64,000 nucleotides of DNA from Streptomyces sp. GESEQ-35. GTDB taxonomy: Bacteria; Actinomycetota; Actinomycetes; Streptomycetales; Streptomycetaceae. The position numbers were made by a program, and so were the translations under genes. Below are positions 37,853 through 46,770 of this stretch, piece after piece. The notes beneath the pieces were generated by a model, which did no database searches, was not told the origin of the DNA, and saw nothing but the letters and a program-made list of their open reading frames with translations. The stretch is from the NCBI RefSeq assembly GCF_017948485.1, contig NZ_JAFFSX010000009.1:62001-126000 (forward strand), given 5' to 3'. How positions within the stretch are numbered: position 1 is the stretch's first letter; every line of letters starts with the position of its first letter.

Positions 37853-39178
37853 TCACAGACCCGGAATCCGGCCGTTGCGGAACAGGTCCACGAAGATCTG
37901 GTGGTCGGCACGCGCGCGTGCGCCGTACTCGTGCGCGAAGTCGACCAGCAGGTCCGCGAAGCCGTCCTCGTCGGCGGCGATCGCCGCGTCGATGGCCCGC
38001 TCGGTGGAGAAGGGCACCAGGGACTCGCCGGACTGGTCGTCCGCCGCCCCGTGCATGCTTGCCGTCGCCCGGCCGAGGTCGGCGACGACCGCCGCGATCT
38101 CCTCCGGGTCGTCGATGTCGCCCCAGTCCAGGTCGACGGCGTACGGCGAGACCTCGGCGACCAGCTGACCCGTGCCGCCCAGCTCGGTCCAGCCCAGCCA
38201 CGGGTCGGCGTGTGCCTGGAGGGCGCGCTGCGAGATCACCGTGCGGTGGCCCTCGTGCTGGAAGTAGTCGCGGATCGCCTGGTCGGTGATGTGGCGGGAG
38301 ACGGCCGGGGTCTGGGCCTGCTTGATGTAGATCACCACATCGTTCTCCAGGGCGTCGCTGTGGCCCTCCAGAAGGATGTTGTACGACGGCAGACCGGCCG
38401 ATCCGATACCGATGCCGCGGCGGCCGACCACGTCCTTCACCCGGTACGAGTCCGGGCGGGCCAGCGAGGTCTCCGGCAGCGTCTCCAGGTAGCCGTCGAA
38501 GGCGGCGAGCACCTTGTAGCGCGTGGCCGCGTCCAGCTCGATGGAGCCGCCGCCCGGCGCGAAGCGGCGCTCGAAGTCACGGATCTCGGTCATCGACTCG
38601 AGCAGCCCGAAGCGGGTCAGCGAGCGGGCGTCACGCAGCGCGTCGAGCAGCGGGCCCTGGGCGGTGTCCAGGGTGAAGGGCGGCACCTCGTCGCTCTTGG
38701 CGCCGGTCGCCAGGGCGTGCACCCGCTCGCGGTAGGCCGCCGCGTAGATCGACACCAGCTCGCTGATCTGCTCGTCACTGAGCGCCTTCGCGTACCCGAT
38801 GAGGGCGATCGAGGCGGAGAAGCGCCTGAGGTCCCAGGTGAAGGGGCCGACGTACGCCTCGTCGAAGTCGTTGACGTTGAAGATCAGGCGGCCTGTGGAG
38901 TCCATGTACGTGCCGAAGTTCTCCGCGTGCAGATCGCCGTGGATCCACACGCGCGAGGTGCGCTCGTCGAGGTACGGGCCGCCCCGCTTCTCTGCGTCCA
39001 TGTCGTGGTAGAAGAGGCACGCCGTGCCCCGGTAGAACGCGAACGCCGAGGCCGCCATCTTCCGGAACTTCACCCGGAACGCGGCCGGGTCGGCGGCCAG
39101 GAGCTCGCCGAAGGCGGTGTCGAAGACGGTGAGGATCTCCTCGCCGCGGTGCTCGGCGCTGAGCTGCGGGACCGACAT
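37853..39178 (-). CDS. DUF2252 protein (kinase-like fold)
   Basis: 441 residues from ATG 39178, chosen for the AGGAGG site 9 bp upstream; the frame is open 29 codons further without support. DUF2252 proteins resemble aminoglycoside phosphotransferase/kinase folds: WIHGDLHAENFGTY corresponds to the catalytic loop (HGDLHxxN) and FNVNDFDEAYVGP to the metal-binding DFD. The activity is unknown. Divergent from dnaE across a 203-bp gap that must hold both promoters. Confidence 0.93.
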   Translation of the reverse strand: MSVPQLSAEHRGEEILTVFDTAFGELLAADPAAFRVKFRKMAASAFAFYRGTACLFYHDMDAEKRGGPYLDERTSRVWIHGDLHAENFGTYMDSTGRLIFNVNDFDEAYVGPFTWDLRRFSASIALIGYAKALSDEQISELVSIYAAAYRERVHALATGAKSDEVPPFTLDTAQGPLLDALRDARSLTRFGLLESMTEIRDFERRFAPGGGSIELDAATRYKVLAAFDGYLETLPETSLARPDSYRVKDVVGRRGIGIGSAGLPSYNILLEGHSDALENDVVIYIKQAQTPAVSRHITDQAIRDYFQHEGHRTVISQRALQAHADPWLGWTELGGTGQLVAEVSPYAVDLDWGDIDDPEEIAAVVADLGRATASMHGAADDQSGESLVPFSTERAIDAAIAADEDGFADLLVDFAHEYGARARADHQIFVDLFRNGRIPGL

Positions 39179-39381
39179 TGCCTGGTGCCTCCTGGTGCGG
39201 GGTGGTGCGTGACATGTGGGGCGGATGTGACGTCCGTATGGACGGTGCCGTCCGTCCTCTTCCAACGCACGAAGGTACGTGGGAGTGCCCGCGGAGTGTC
39301 AGTCCCGAGGCATAGACTTCGACGCTGTCCCCCCAGACTGTCCGCAGCCTGTCGCCGAGCGTTTTCCTTGGAGGCCACGCC

Positions 39382-42300
39382 GTGTCAAAGCCGCCGTTCA
39401 CGCACCTGCACGTCCACACTCAGTACTCGCTGCTGGACGGTGCCGCGCGGCTCAAGGACATGTTCAACGCGTGCAACGAAATGGGCATGACCCATATCGC
39501 CATGTCCGACCACGGCAACCTCCATGGGGCGTACGACTTCTTCCATTCCGCGAAGAAGGCCGGGGTCACCCCGATCATCGGGATCGAGGCCTATGTCGCC
39601 CCCGAGTCCCGGCGCAACAAGCGCAAGATCCAGTGGGGTCAGCCGCACCAGAAGCGGGACGACGTCTCCGGTTCCGGTGGTTACACCCACAAGACGATCT
39701 GGGCGGCGAACAGCACGGGCCTGCACAACCTCTTCAAGCTGTCCTCGGACGCGTACGCCGAGGGCTGGCTGCAGAAGTGGCCGCGGATGGACAAGGAGAC
39801 CATCTCGCAGTGGAGCGAGGGCCTCATCGCCTCCACCGGCTGCCCCTCCGGTGAGCTCCAGACGCGTCTTCGTCTCGGCCAGTTCGACGAGGCCCTGAAG
39901 GCCGCCTCCGAGTACCAGGACATCTTCGGCAAGGACCGCTACTTCCTGGAGCTGATGGACCACGGCATCGAGATCGAGCGCCGGGTCCGCGACGGCCTCC
40001 TGGACATCGGCCGGAAGCTCGGCATCCCGCCGCTGGTCACCAATGACTCGCACTACACGTACGCGCACGAGTCGACCGCGCATGACGCGCTGCTGTGCAT
40101 CCAGACCGGCAAGAACCTCTCCGACCCGGACCGTTTCAGGTTCGACGGCACCGGCTACTACCTGAAGTCCACGGACGAGATGTACGCGATCGACTCCTCG
40201 GACGCCTGGCAGGAGGGCTGCGCCAACACCCTCCTGGTCGCGGAGCAGATCGACACCACCGGCATGTTCGAGAAGCGCGACCTCATGCCGAGGTTCGACA
40301 TCCCGGAGGAGGGCTACACCAACACCACCTGGTTCAAGGAGGAAGTGCGGCGCGGCATGATCCGCCGCTATCCGAACGGTGTCCCCGAGGACCGGCAGAA
40401 GCAGGCCGAGTACGAGATGGACATCATCATCCAGATGGGGTTCCCGGGGTACTTCCTCGTCGTCGCCGACTTCATCATGTGGGCCAAGAACAACGGCATC
40501 GCGGTCGGCCCCGGCCGAGGCTCCGCGGCCGGTTCGATCGTCGCGTACGCGATGGGCATCACCGACCTCGACCCGATCGAGCACGGGCTGATCTTCGAGC
40601 GGTTCCTCAACCCCGAGCGTGTCTCCATGCCCGACGTCGACATCGACTTCGACGAGCGCAGGCGCGTCGAAGTGATCAGGTACGTGACCGAGAAGTACGG
40701 CGCCGACAAGGTCGCCATGATCGGGACTTACGGCAAGATCAAGGCCAAGAACGCGATCAAGGACTCCGCGCGCGTGCTCGGTTACCCGTACGCGATGGGC
40801 GACCGCCTCACCAAGGCCATGCCCGCCGACGTCCTCGGCAAGGGCATCGACCTCAACGGCATCACCGACCCCACGCACCCGCGCTACAGCGAGGCGGGCG
40901 AGATCCGCGGGATGTACGAGAACGAGCCGGACGTCAAGAAGGTCATCGACACCGCCAAGGGCGTCGAGGGTCTGGTCCGGCAGATGGGCGTGCACGCCGC
41001 CGGCGTCATCATGTCCAGCGAACCGATCATCGACCACGCCCCGATCTGGGTGCGGCACACCGACGGCGTGACCATCACGCAGTGGGACTACCCGCAGTGC
41101 GAGTCGCTCGGCCTGATCAAGATGGACTTCCTGGGCCTCAGGAACCTCACGATCATGGACGACGCCGTGAAGATGGTGCGGTCCAACAAGGGCATCGACC
41201 TGGAGATGCTCTCGCTCCCGCTGGACGACCCGAAGACCTTCGAACTGCTCTGCCGCGGTGACACGCTCGGTGTGTTCCAGTTCGACGGCGGCCCGATGCG
41301 CTCGCTGCTGCGCCAGATGCAGCCCGACAACTTCGAGGACATTTCCGCCGTCTCGGCCCTGTACCGGCCGGGCCCGATGGGCATGAACTCGCACACGAAC
41401 TACGCCGAGCGCAAGAACGCCCGGCAGGAGATCACGCCGATCCACCCGGAGCTCGAAGAGCCCCTGAAGGAGACGCTCGGTCTGACCTACGGCCTCATCG
41501 TGTACCAGGAGCAGGTGCAGAAGGCCGCGCAGATCGTCGCCGGGTACTCGCTCGGCGAGGCCGACATCCTGCGCCGCGTGATGGGCAAGAAGAAGCCCGA
41601 GGAACTGGCGAAGAACTTCACCATCTTCCAGGAGGGCGCCCGTAAGAACGGCTTCTCGGACGCGGCGATCCAGGCCCTGTGGGACGTCCTGGTCCCGTTC
41701 GCCGGATACGCGTTCAACAAGGCGCACTCCTCCGCCTACGGCCTGGTCACCTACTGGACCGCCTACCTCAAGGCCAACTACCCGGCCGAGTACATGGCGG
41801 CGCTGCTCACCTCGGTCAAGGACGACAAGGACAAGTCGGCCGTCTATCTCAACGAGTGCCGCCGCATGGGCATCAAGGTGCTCCCGCCGAACGTCAACGA
41901 GTCGATGCACAACTTCGCCGCCCAGGGCGACGACGTGATCCTCTTCGGCCTGGAGGCCGTGCGCAACGTCGGCACGAACGTGGTCGACTCGATCATCCGG
42001 TCCCGCCAGGCCAAGGGGAAGTACGCGTCGTTCCCCGACTACCTGGACAAGGTCGAGGCCGCCGCCTGCAACAAGCGCACCACCGAATCACTGATCAAGG
42101 CCGGTGCGTTCGACAGCATGGGGCACACCCGCAAGGGCCTCACCGCGCACTTCGAGCCGATGATCGACAACGTGGTCGCGGTCAAGCGCAAGGAGGCCGA
42201 AGGACAGTTCGACCTCTTCGGCGGGATGGGCGAGGAGGACACCAGCGAGCCCGGCTTCGGACTCGACGTGGAGTTCACGACCGACGAGTGGGACAAGACG

Positions 42301-42924
42301 TATCTGCTCGCCCAGGAGCGGGAGATGCTCGGTCTGTATGTCTCCGACCACCCGCTGTTCGGCCTGGAGCATGTGCTGTCCGACAAGGCCGACGCGGGCA
42401 TCGCCCAGCTCACCGGAGGTGAGCACGCGGACGGCGCGGTCGTCACCATCGGCGGCATCATCTCGGGCCTCCAGCGCAAGATGACCAAGCAGGGCAACGC
42501 CTGGGCGATCGCCACGGTCGAGGACCTCGCCGGTTCCATCGAGTGCATGTTCTTCCCGGCGACCTACCAGCTCGTGTCGACCCAACTCGTCGAGGACGCC
42601 GTGGTGTTCGTGAAGGGCCGCCTCGACAAGCGCGAGGACGTGCCGCGGCTCGTGGCGATGGAACTCCAGGTCCCCGACCTGTCGAACGCAGGCACCAACG
42701 CGCCCGTGATCCTCACCATCCCGGCCACCCGGATCACCCCGCCCATGGTCAGCCGCCTCGGGGAGATCCTCAGCCATCACAGGGGCGACAGCGAGGTGCG
42801 GATCAAGCTCCAGGGGCCGACGAAGACGACCGTACTGCGCCTGGACCGGCACCGGGTGAAGCCGGATCCCGCGCTGTTCGGCGATCTGAAGGTGCTGCTC
42901 GGACCGTCCTGCCTGGCCGGCTGA
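39382..42924 (+). CDS. dnaE: DNA polymerase III alpha subunit (DnaE1)
   Basis: 1180 residues from GTG 39382, with TTGGAGG upstream. Replicative polymerase catalytic subunit. PHP domain at the N-terminus (THLHVHTQYSLLDGA), palm active site with PDVDIDFDERRR near residues 417-428, fingers, HhH region, and an OB-fold with VTIGGIISGLQRK near residue 1015. Length and order are as for the DnaE1 type. Followed by a hairpin terminator. Confidence 0.98.
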   Translation: MSKPPFTHLHVHTQYSLLDGAARLKDMFNACNEMGMTHIAMSDHGNLHGAYDFFHSAKKAGVTPIIGIEAYVAPESRRNKRKIQWGQPHQKRDDVSGSGGYTHKTIWAANSTGLHNLFKLSSDAYAEGWLQKWPRMDKETISQWSEGLIASTGCPSGELQTRLRLGQFDEALKAASEYQDIFGKDRYFLELMDHGIEIERRVRDGLLDIGRKLGIPPLVTNDSHYTYAHESTAHDALLCIQTGKNLSDPDRFRFDGTGYYLKSTDEMYAIDSSDAWQEGCANTLLVAEQIDTTGMFEKRDLMPRFDIPEEGYTNTTWFKEEVRRGMIRRYPNGVPEDRQKQAEYEMDIIIQMGFPGYFLVVADFIMWAKNNGIAVGPGRGSAAGSIVAYAMGITDLDPIEHGLIFERFLNPERVSMPDVDIDFDERRRVEVIRYVTEKYGADKVAMIGTYGKIKAKNAIKDSARVLGYPYAMGDRLTKAMPADVLGKGIDLNGITDPTHPRYSEAGEIRGMYENEPDVKKVIDTAKGVEGLVRQMGVHAAGVIMSSEPIIDHAPIWVRHTDGVTITQWDYPQCESLGLIKMDFLGLRNLTIMDDAVKMVRSNKGIDLEMLSLPLDDPKTFELLCRGDTLGVFQFDGGPMRSLLRQMQPDNFEDISAVSALYRPGPMGMNSHTNYAERKNARQEITPIHPELEEPLKETLGLTYGLIVYQEQVQKAAQIVAGYSLGEADILRRVMGKKKPEELAKNFTIFQEGARKNGFSDAAIQALWDVLVPFAGYAFNKAHSSAYGLVTYWTAYLKANYPAEYMAALLTSVKDDKDKSAVYLNECRRMGIKVLPPNVNESMHNFAAQGDDVILFGLEAVRNVGTNVVDSIIRSRQAKGKYASFPDYLDKVEAAACNKRTTESLIKAGAFDSMGHTRKGLTAHFEPMIDNVVAVKRKEAEGQFDLFGGMGEEDTSEPGFGLDVEFTTDEWDKTYLLAQEREMLGLYVSDHPLFGLEHVLSDKADAGIAQLTGGEHADGAVVTIGGIISGLQRKMTKQGNAWAIATVEDLAGSIECMFFPATYQLVSTQLVEDAVVFVKGRLDKREDVPRLVAMELQVPDLSNAGTNAPVILTIPATRITPPMVSRLGEILSHHRGDSEVRIKLQGPTKTTVLRLDRHRVKPDPALFGDLKVLLGPSCLAG

Positions 42925-42939
42925 GCCGCGGTCGTGAAT

Positions 42940-42970
42940 GAGGGGCGCACCTGTGCCGGGTGCGCCCCTC
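42940..42970 (+). terminator. Terminator after dnaE
   Basis: 11-bp stem GAGGGGCGCAC at 42940-42950 with its complement at 42960-42970 and a 9-nt loop, 15 bp after the dnaE stop. The convergent small gene ends just beyond. Confidence 0.75.
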
Positions 42971-42980
42971 GTCATGTGCC

Positions 42981-42997
42981 CGGGCTGCAACAGCCCG
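42981..42997 (-). terminator. Short hairpin after the small basic protein gene
   Basis: CGGGCTG / CAGCCCG, 7-bp stem with a 3-nt loop, 11 bp beyond the stop of the minus-strand gene at 43009-43173. Confidence 0.5.
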
Positions 42998-43008
42998 TTA
43001 TGAAGATG

Positions 43009-43173
43009 TCAGTTGTGGCCGAAGCGCTTCTGCTTGCCCTTGCGCGCGACATCGCCGGGGGTCACCTGGGACATGCGCTGCTCGGCCTGCGCCTCCATCG
43101 AGGACTGCTGGGCCTGCTGCTGCCCGCGCTCGGACTGCGGCTGCTTTCGGTCCTTGTTCTTGTTCTTGGCCAT
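43009..43173 (-). CDS. Conserved small hydrophilic protein (54 aa), function unknown
   Basis: 54 residues from ATG 43173, with a textbook AGGAGG site 11 bp upstream. It begins MAKNKNKDRKQPQSERGQQQ, is rich in Gln, Lys and Arg, and ends VARKGKQKRFGHN. No membrane segment and no Cys. I recall closely similar small proteins of unknown function, ending in KxRFGHN, across streptomycetes. It is convergent with dnaE and divergent from the NYN gene. Short and highly charged, it may bind nucleic acid or be disordered; that is inference. Confidence 0.85.
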   Translation of the reverse strand: MAKNKNKDRKQPQSERGQQQAQQSSMEAQAEQRMSQVTPGDVARKGKQKRFGHN

Positions 43174-43388
43174 GGTGATCTGCCTCCTGAGGGGGATCTA
43201 GGGGCCAGGGCCGCGACCAGATTCACATAGGCTGACAAAGAACGCATTTCGGATAATTACCGTGTGTGACAGGGCTTATCGGGGAGCGATGCGTCGAAAC
43301 GCCACGCCGAAGATCGAGTTCGGGCCGTTAACCCAGGCGTGGTCGGGCAGACTCGAAGGAAGCCCGAAGCAAACCTCCCGGAAAGAGG

Positions 43389-44615
43389 GTGGATCGCGTG
43401 GACCGCTGCATCGTCCTGGTAGACGCCGGGTATCTGCTGGGGGCCGCCGCCTCTCTTCTCGCCGGAGAACCCTCCCGTTCCCGCATCACCGTCGACCACA
43501 CCGCCCTCATCCAGGGCCTGCGCGAACGCGCCGAGTCGGATACGGAACGACCGCTGCTGCGCATCTACTGGTTCGACGGCGCCCCCGACCGCGTCCCGCA
43601 GCCCGAGCACCGCAGGCTGCGCGTGATGCCCCGGGTCACCGTCCGGCTCGGCGCCCTGACCCGCAGCGACGGCCGCTGGGCCCAGAAGGGCGTCGACGCC
43701 GCGATGCACGCCGAGCTGACCGAGCTGGCCCGTAACCGCGCCTGCTCCGACATCGTCCTGGTCACCGGCGACGGCGATCTGCTGCCGGGCATGATGGCCG
43801 CCAAGGAGCACGGGGTCGCCGTACACCTGTGGGCCGTACAGGCCGCCGACGGGGACTACAACCAGTCCGAGGACCTGGTCGCCGAGGCCGACGAGCGGCG
43901 CGTGCTCGACCGTACCTGGATCACCAAGGCGGTACGGGCCAAGGACCTCGGCGGGATCTGCGCGCCGCCCCCGGCGCCGAGGCCCGAGATCGCCGCGATC
44001 CTCTCCGCGCCGCTGCCGGAGTCGGCGCCCTCCTCGGGCGAGCGGCCCACCGAGGAGCGGGAGCACCCCCCGGCGGCCGCCGCTTCCGAGAACGGCACGC
44101 AGGAGCGGGTGCCATCACCCAAGGGTGTGCCCACCCCCAAGGACCTGGCCGCACTGCGCGCCCCCGGCACCCAGACCGACCGGCAGCCCGCGAGCGCGAC
44201 GCTGCGGTGGTCCTCCGACAAAGGGTGGGTCGACCGGCCCGGCGGCGCGGCCGAGCCGCCCGAGGTCGCCTCGATGCCGACGCTGGCGCAGCTGACCACG
44301 GCGGAGCAGCGGTGGGCCGACCGGGAGGAGGACATCACCACGGTCGGCGGGGATCCGTACGAGGTGGGGCAGGTGTTCGCGCGGCGATGGATGGAGCGGC
44401 TCGGGGACCAGAGTCACCTACAGAAGCTGTCGGGGATGTATCCGCGGGTTCCGCACCGGATCGACGGGGAGCTGCTGCGGTACGCCGCCCGGTTCGGGCT
44501 GCTCGCGCACAAGGACGATCAGATCGACGAGCATGACCGGTATGCGATCCGCGCCGGGTTCTGGCGGGAGATCGATGTGCGGACGGCGGCGGAACACGCT
44601 CCCGCGGGGGAGTGA
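43389..44615 (+). CDS. NYN (PIN-like) domain protein, putative ribonuclease
   Basis: 408 residues from GTG 43389; GTG 43398, with AGAGGG 6-8 bp upstream, is a good alternative. The N-terminal 185 residues form a NYN domain with its acidic sites: IVLVDAGYLLG, GRWAQKGVDAAM and VLVTGDGDLLPGM. A Pro/Ala/Glu-rich linker (residues 190-290) precedes a conserved C-terminal domain (EVGQVFARRWMERLG...YPRVPHRIDGELLRYAARF). NYN domains are metal-dependent nucleases, so an RNA-processing role is plausible. Target unknown. Confidence 0.9.
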   Translation: MDRVDRCIVLVDAGYLLGAAASLLAGEPSRSRITVDHTALIQGLRERAESDTERPLLRIYWFDGAPDRVPQPEHRRLRVMPRVTVRLGALTRSDGRWAQKGVDAAMHAELTELARNRACSDIVLVTGDGDLLPGMMAAKEHGVAVHLWAVQAADGDYNQSEDLVAEADERRVLDRTWITKAVRAKDLGGICAPPPAPRPEIAAILSAPLPESAPSSGERPTEEREHPPAAAASENGTQERVPSPKGVPTPKDLAALRAPGTQTDRQPASATLRWSSDKGWVDRPGGAAEPPEVASMPTLAQLTTAEQRWADREEDITTVGGDPYEVGQVFARRWMERLGDQSHLQKLSGMYPRVPHRIDGELLRYAARFGLLAHKDDQIDEHDRYAIRAGFWREIDVRTAAEHAPAGE

Positions 44616-44677
44616 AACGGCACATACGCCGCCCCCAAGGGCGAGCGGAGGCGGTCGACCCCGTACTCTCATCCCTT

Positions 44678-45694
44678 GTGAGTACGCGCGCGGGACAGGC
44701 ACTTCGGCACGGTGGGAATGTCGTGTGCGCGGTTCGCGGGCTGACCAAGACCTATCCGGCGGTAAGAGGCCGGCGCGGGGTTCCCGCGACGCCCGAGGTC
44801 AGGGCAACGGACGAGGTACGGCTGGACATCCGGCGGGGTGAGATCTTCGGGCTGCTCGGGCCGAACGGGGCCGGGAAGACCACCCTCGTACGACAGCTCA
44901 CCGGGCTGATGCGGCCGGACAGCGGCAGCGTGGAGATCCTCGGGCACGACATCGTGCGGCATCCGGAGCGGGCCGCACGCATCCTCGCCTACCTCGGGCA
45001 GGAGTCCACCGCCCTCGACGAACTCACCGTGTCGCTCGCCGTCGAGACCACCGGGCGGCTGCGCGGGCTGGAGGTGCGGCAGGCGCGGGCCGAGCGGGAC
45101 GACGTACTGGACGAGTTGGGCCTGACGCCGCTCGCCGGGCGGCCGCTGCGGAAGCTCTCCGGCGGGCAGCGGCGGCTGGCGTGCTTCGCGGCGGCGCTGG
45201 TGGGGGAGCGGCCGCTGCTGGTGCTCGACGAGCCGACCAGCGGCATGGACCCGGTGGCCCGGCGGGCCGTGTGGTCCGCCGTCGACCGGCGCCGGGCCGA
45301 ACGCGGCACCACCGTCCTGCTGGTCACCCACAACGTCATCGAGGCCGAGACCGTCCTCGACCGGGTCGCCGTCCTCGACCAGGGACGCGTGATCGCCTGC
45401 GACACCCCCGCCGGGCTCAAGGAACAGGTCGCCGGGGAAGTGCGGGTCGAGCTGGTGTGGCGCGACCGGGCGCCGCTGGAGGTGCCCGAGGTCGCCGCGC
45501 TGCGGGAGAGGGCCGTGGAGTCCGGGCGCCGCTGGACGCTGCGGCTCGCGCCCGAGGAGGCCCGGGTGGCCGTCGCCACGGTCACCGGCGGGGCCGCCTT
45601 CACGGCCCTGGACGACTTCACGCTCGCCACGCCGAGCCTGGAGGACGTGTATCTGGCCCTGGGCGGCAATCCGAAAGGGCTGGTGAAGGCATGA
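44678..45694 (+). CDS. ABC transporter ATP-binding protein (CcmA/DrrA-like exporter type)
   Basis: 338 residues from GTG 44678. A TACTCT -10 box ends 8 bp before this GTG and no ribosome site is present, pointing to a leaderless transcript; the frame is open to 44612. Walker A GLLGPNGAGKTTL, Q loop YLGQES, signature LSGGQRRLACF, Walker B LLVLDEPTSGMDP, and His switch LLVTHNVIEAE are all intact. The C-terminal about 90 residues are as in DrrA-type ATPases. Partner of the permease downstream. The stop overlaps an ATG (45691) that no longer leads into the permease; see the insertion at 45716. Confidence 0.94.
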   Translation: MSTRAGQALRHGGNVVCAVRGLTKTYPAVRGRRGVPATPEVRATDEVRLDIRRGEIFGLLGPNGAGKTTLVRQLTGLMRPDSGSVEILGHDIVRHPERAARILAYLGQESTALDELTVSLAVETTGRLRGLEVRQARAERDDVLDELGLTPLAGRPLRKLSGGQRRLACFAAALVGERPLLVLDEPTSGMDPVARRAVWSAVDRRRAERGTTVLLVTHNVIEAETVLDRVAVLDQGRVIACDTPAGLKEQVAGEVRVELVWRDRAPLEVPEVAALRERAVESGRRWTLRLAPEEARVAVATVTGGAAFTALDDFTLATPSLEDVYLALGGNPKGLVKA

Positions 45695-45715
45695 GTGCGT
45701 GGGCCGTCGTATCCG

Positions 45716-45930
45716 TATGGGACGGAGCTAAGCGCTCCGCGGGCTGTGTCAGTTTGCGGCTCCGCCGCGGGGCAGCGATGGGCCGTCGATCGCCTGCGGG
45801 CCCGTTGTGGCCGGTCGCGCAGTTCCCCGCGCCCCTGCGGGGCGCTGCCGAACCGCAGCCGACTTCAACAGGCCCCGGAGCCGGAGTAGGCCGTACGAAG
45901 GGGAGCAGCTCGACGTGACTGTCGTATCCG
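45716..45930. mobile_element. 215-bp repeat insertion flanked by 10-bp direct repeats, at the ABC permease start
   Basis: GTCGTATCCG occurs at 45706-45715 and again at 45921-45930. Between the copies lies non-coding sequence with hairpins (CGGAGC/GCTCCG near 45723-45739) and copy C of the dispersed repeat at 45807-45836 in inverse orientation. Removing one direct repeat with the insert joins ATG 45691 in frame to the permease (reading MSAWAVVSADVLPGG) and restores the usual ATGA overlap with the ATPase gene. No transposase is encoded, so this looks like a small non-autonomous element with target-site duplication. Confidence 0.7.
45807..45836 (-). repeat. Dispersed intergenic repeat, copy C (inverted)
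   Basis: On the minus strand it reads AGGGGCGCGGGGAACTGCGC then GACCGGCCAC, matching copies A (23741) and B (63805) over about 30 bp. It lies inside the 215-bp insertion before the ABC permease. Confidence 0.85.
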
Positions 45931-46736
45931 CCGATGTTCTGCCGGGCGGTGCCCTGGGCGTGGAGGAGGCCGCCGACGGGGCGGCCGAGCTCGGGCCGCG
46001 GGCGCGGCTGTGGCCCTCGCTCGCCGCCGTGTACCGGGCGCAGCTGTCCCGGGCGCGGGTCGCGCGGATCCCGCTGCTGTTCGTGGCGACCTTCCAGTCG
46101 ATCGGGATCATGATCCTGATGCGCGGAGTCGTGGACGGCGGTGACGAGGCCTGGTCCGTGGTGGCCGGGGCGTCGGTGCTGGTCGTGGCGTTCGTCGCGC
46201 TGAACCTGCTGGCCCAGTACTTCGGGCAGCTGCGGGCCAGCGGAGGGCTCGACCACTACGCGACGCTGCCCGTGCCGCCCGCGGCGGTGGTGCTGGGGGC
46301 GGCGGGCGCGTACGCGTCGTTCACCGTGCCGGGGACCGTCGTGACGGCGGTGTTCGGGTGCGTGCTGTTCGGGCTGCCGCTGTCGCATCTGTGGGTGCTG
46401 GTGGCGGTGATCCCGCTCGCCGGTGCCGCGCTCGCCGGGCTCGGCGCGGCCCTCGGGCTGCTTGCGCCGCGGCCCGAACTGGCCACGGTGCTGGGGCAGT
46501 TGGGGATGTCGGCGGCGCTGCTCCTTGGCGTGCTGCCGGCCGACCGGATGCCGGGGTTCGTGCAGTTCGCCCGCGATCTGCTGCCGTCGACGTACGGGGT
46601 CGAGGCCTTCGCGCGTACGTTCGGGCCGCATCCGGACTGGGCCTTCGTGCTGCGTGACCTCGCCGTCTGCGGAGTCGTGGGCGTGGTGTCGCTGGCCGTC
46701 GCCACCTGGGCGTACCGTCGAGCGGCCGTCCGGTGA
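45915..46736 (+). CDS. ABC transporter permease (ABC-2 type)
   Basis: 273 residues from GTG 45915 with GGGGAG about 10 bp upstream; this start lies at the end of the inserted repeat. Six hydrophobic segments, including IPLLFVATFQSIGIMIL and VLVVAFVALNLLAQYF, then VPPAAVVLGAAGAYASF and the C-terminal CGVVGVVSLAVATWAY. The conserved DLLPSTYGVEAFARTF loop fits ABC-2 exporter permeases. It works with the ATPase upstream; substrate unknown. The original N-terminus was probably MSAWAVVS from ATG 45691 before the insertion. Confidence 0.88.
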   Translation: MTVVSADVLPGGALGVEEAADGAAELGPRARLWPSLAAVYRAQLSRARVARIPLLFVATFQSIGIMILMRGVVDGGDEAWSVVAGASVLVVAFVALNLLAQYFGQLRASGGLDHYATLPVPPAAVVLGAAGAYASFTVPGTVVTAVFGCVLFGLPLSHLWVLVAVIPLAGAALAGLGAALGLLAPRPELATVLGQLGMSAALLLGVLPADRMPGFVQFARDLLPSTYGVEAFARTFGPHPDWAFVLRDLAVCGVVGVVSLAVATWAYRRAAVR

Positions 46737-46770
46737 CGCGCCGCACAGGCGGGACTGGCACGATGTCAGG

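Noticed and set aside
45181..45918. Plus-strand frame running from the ABC ATPase into the repeat insertion
   Set aside because: Its 5' part is a shadow of the ATPase. Only the stretch from ATG 45691 is meaningful, as the disrupted original start of the permease.
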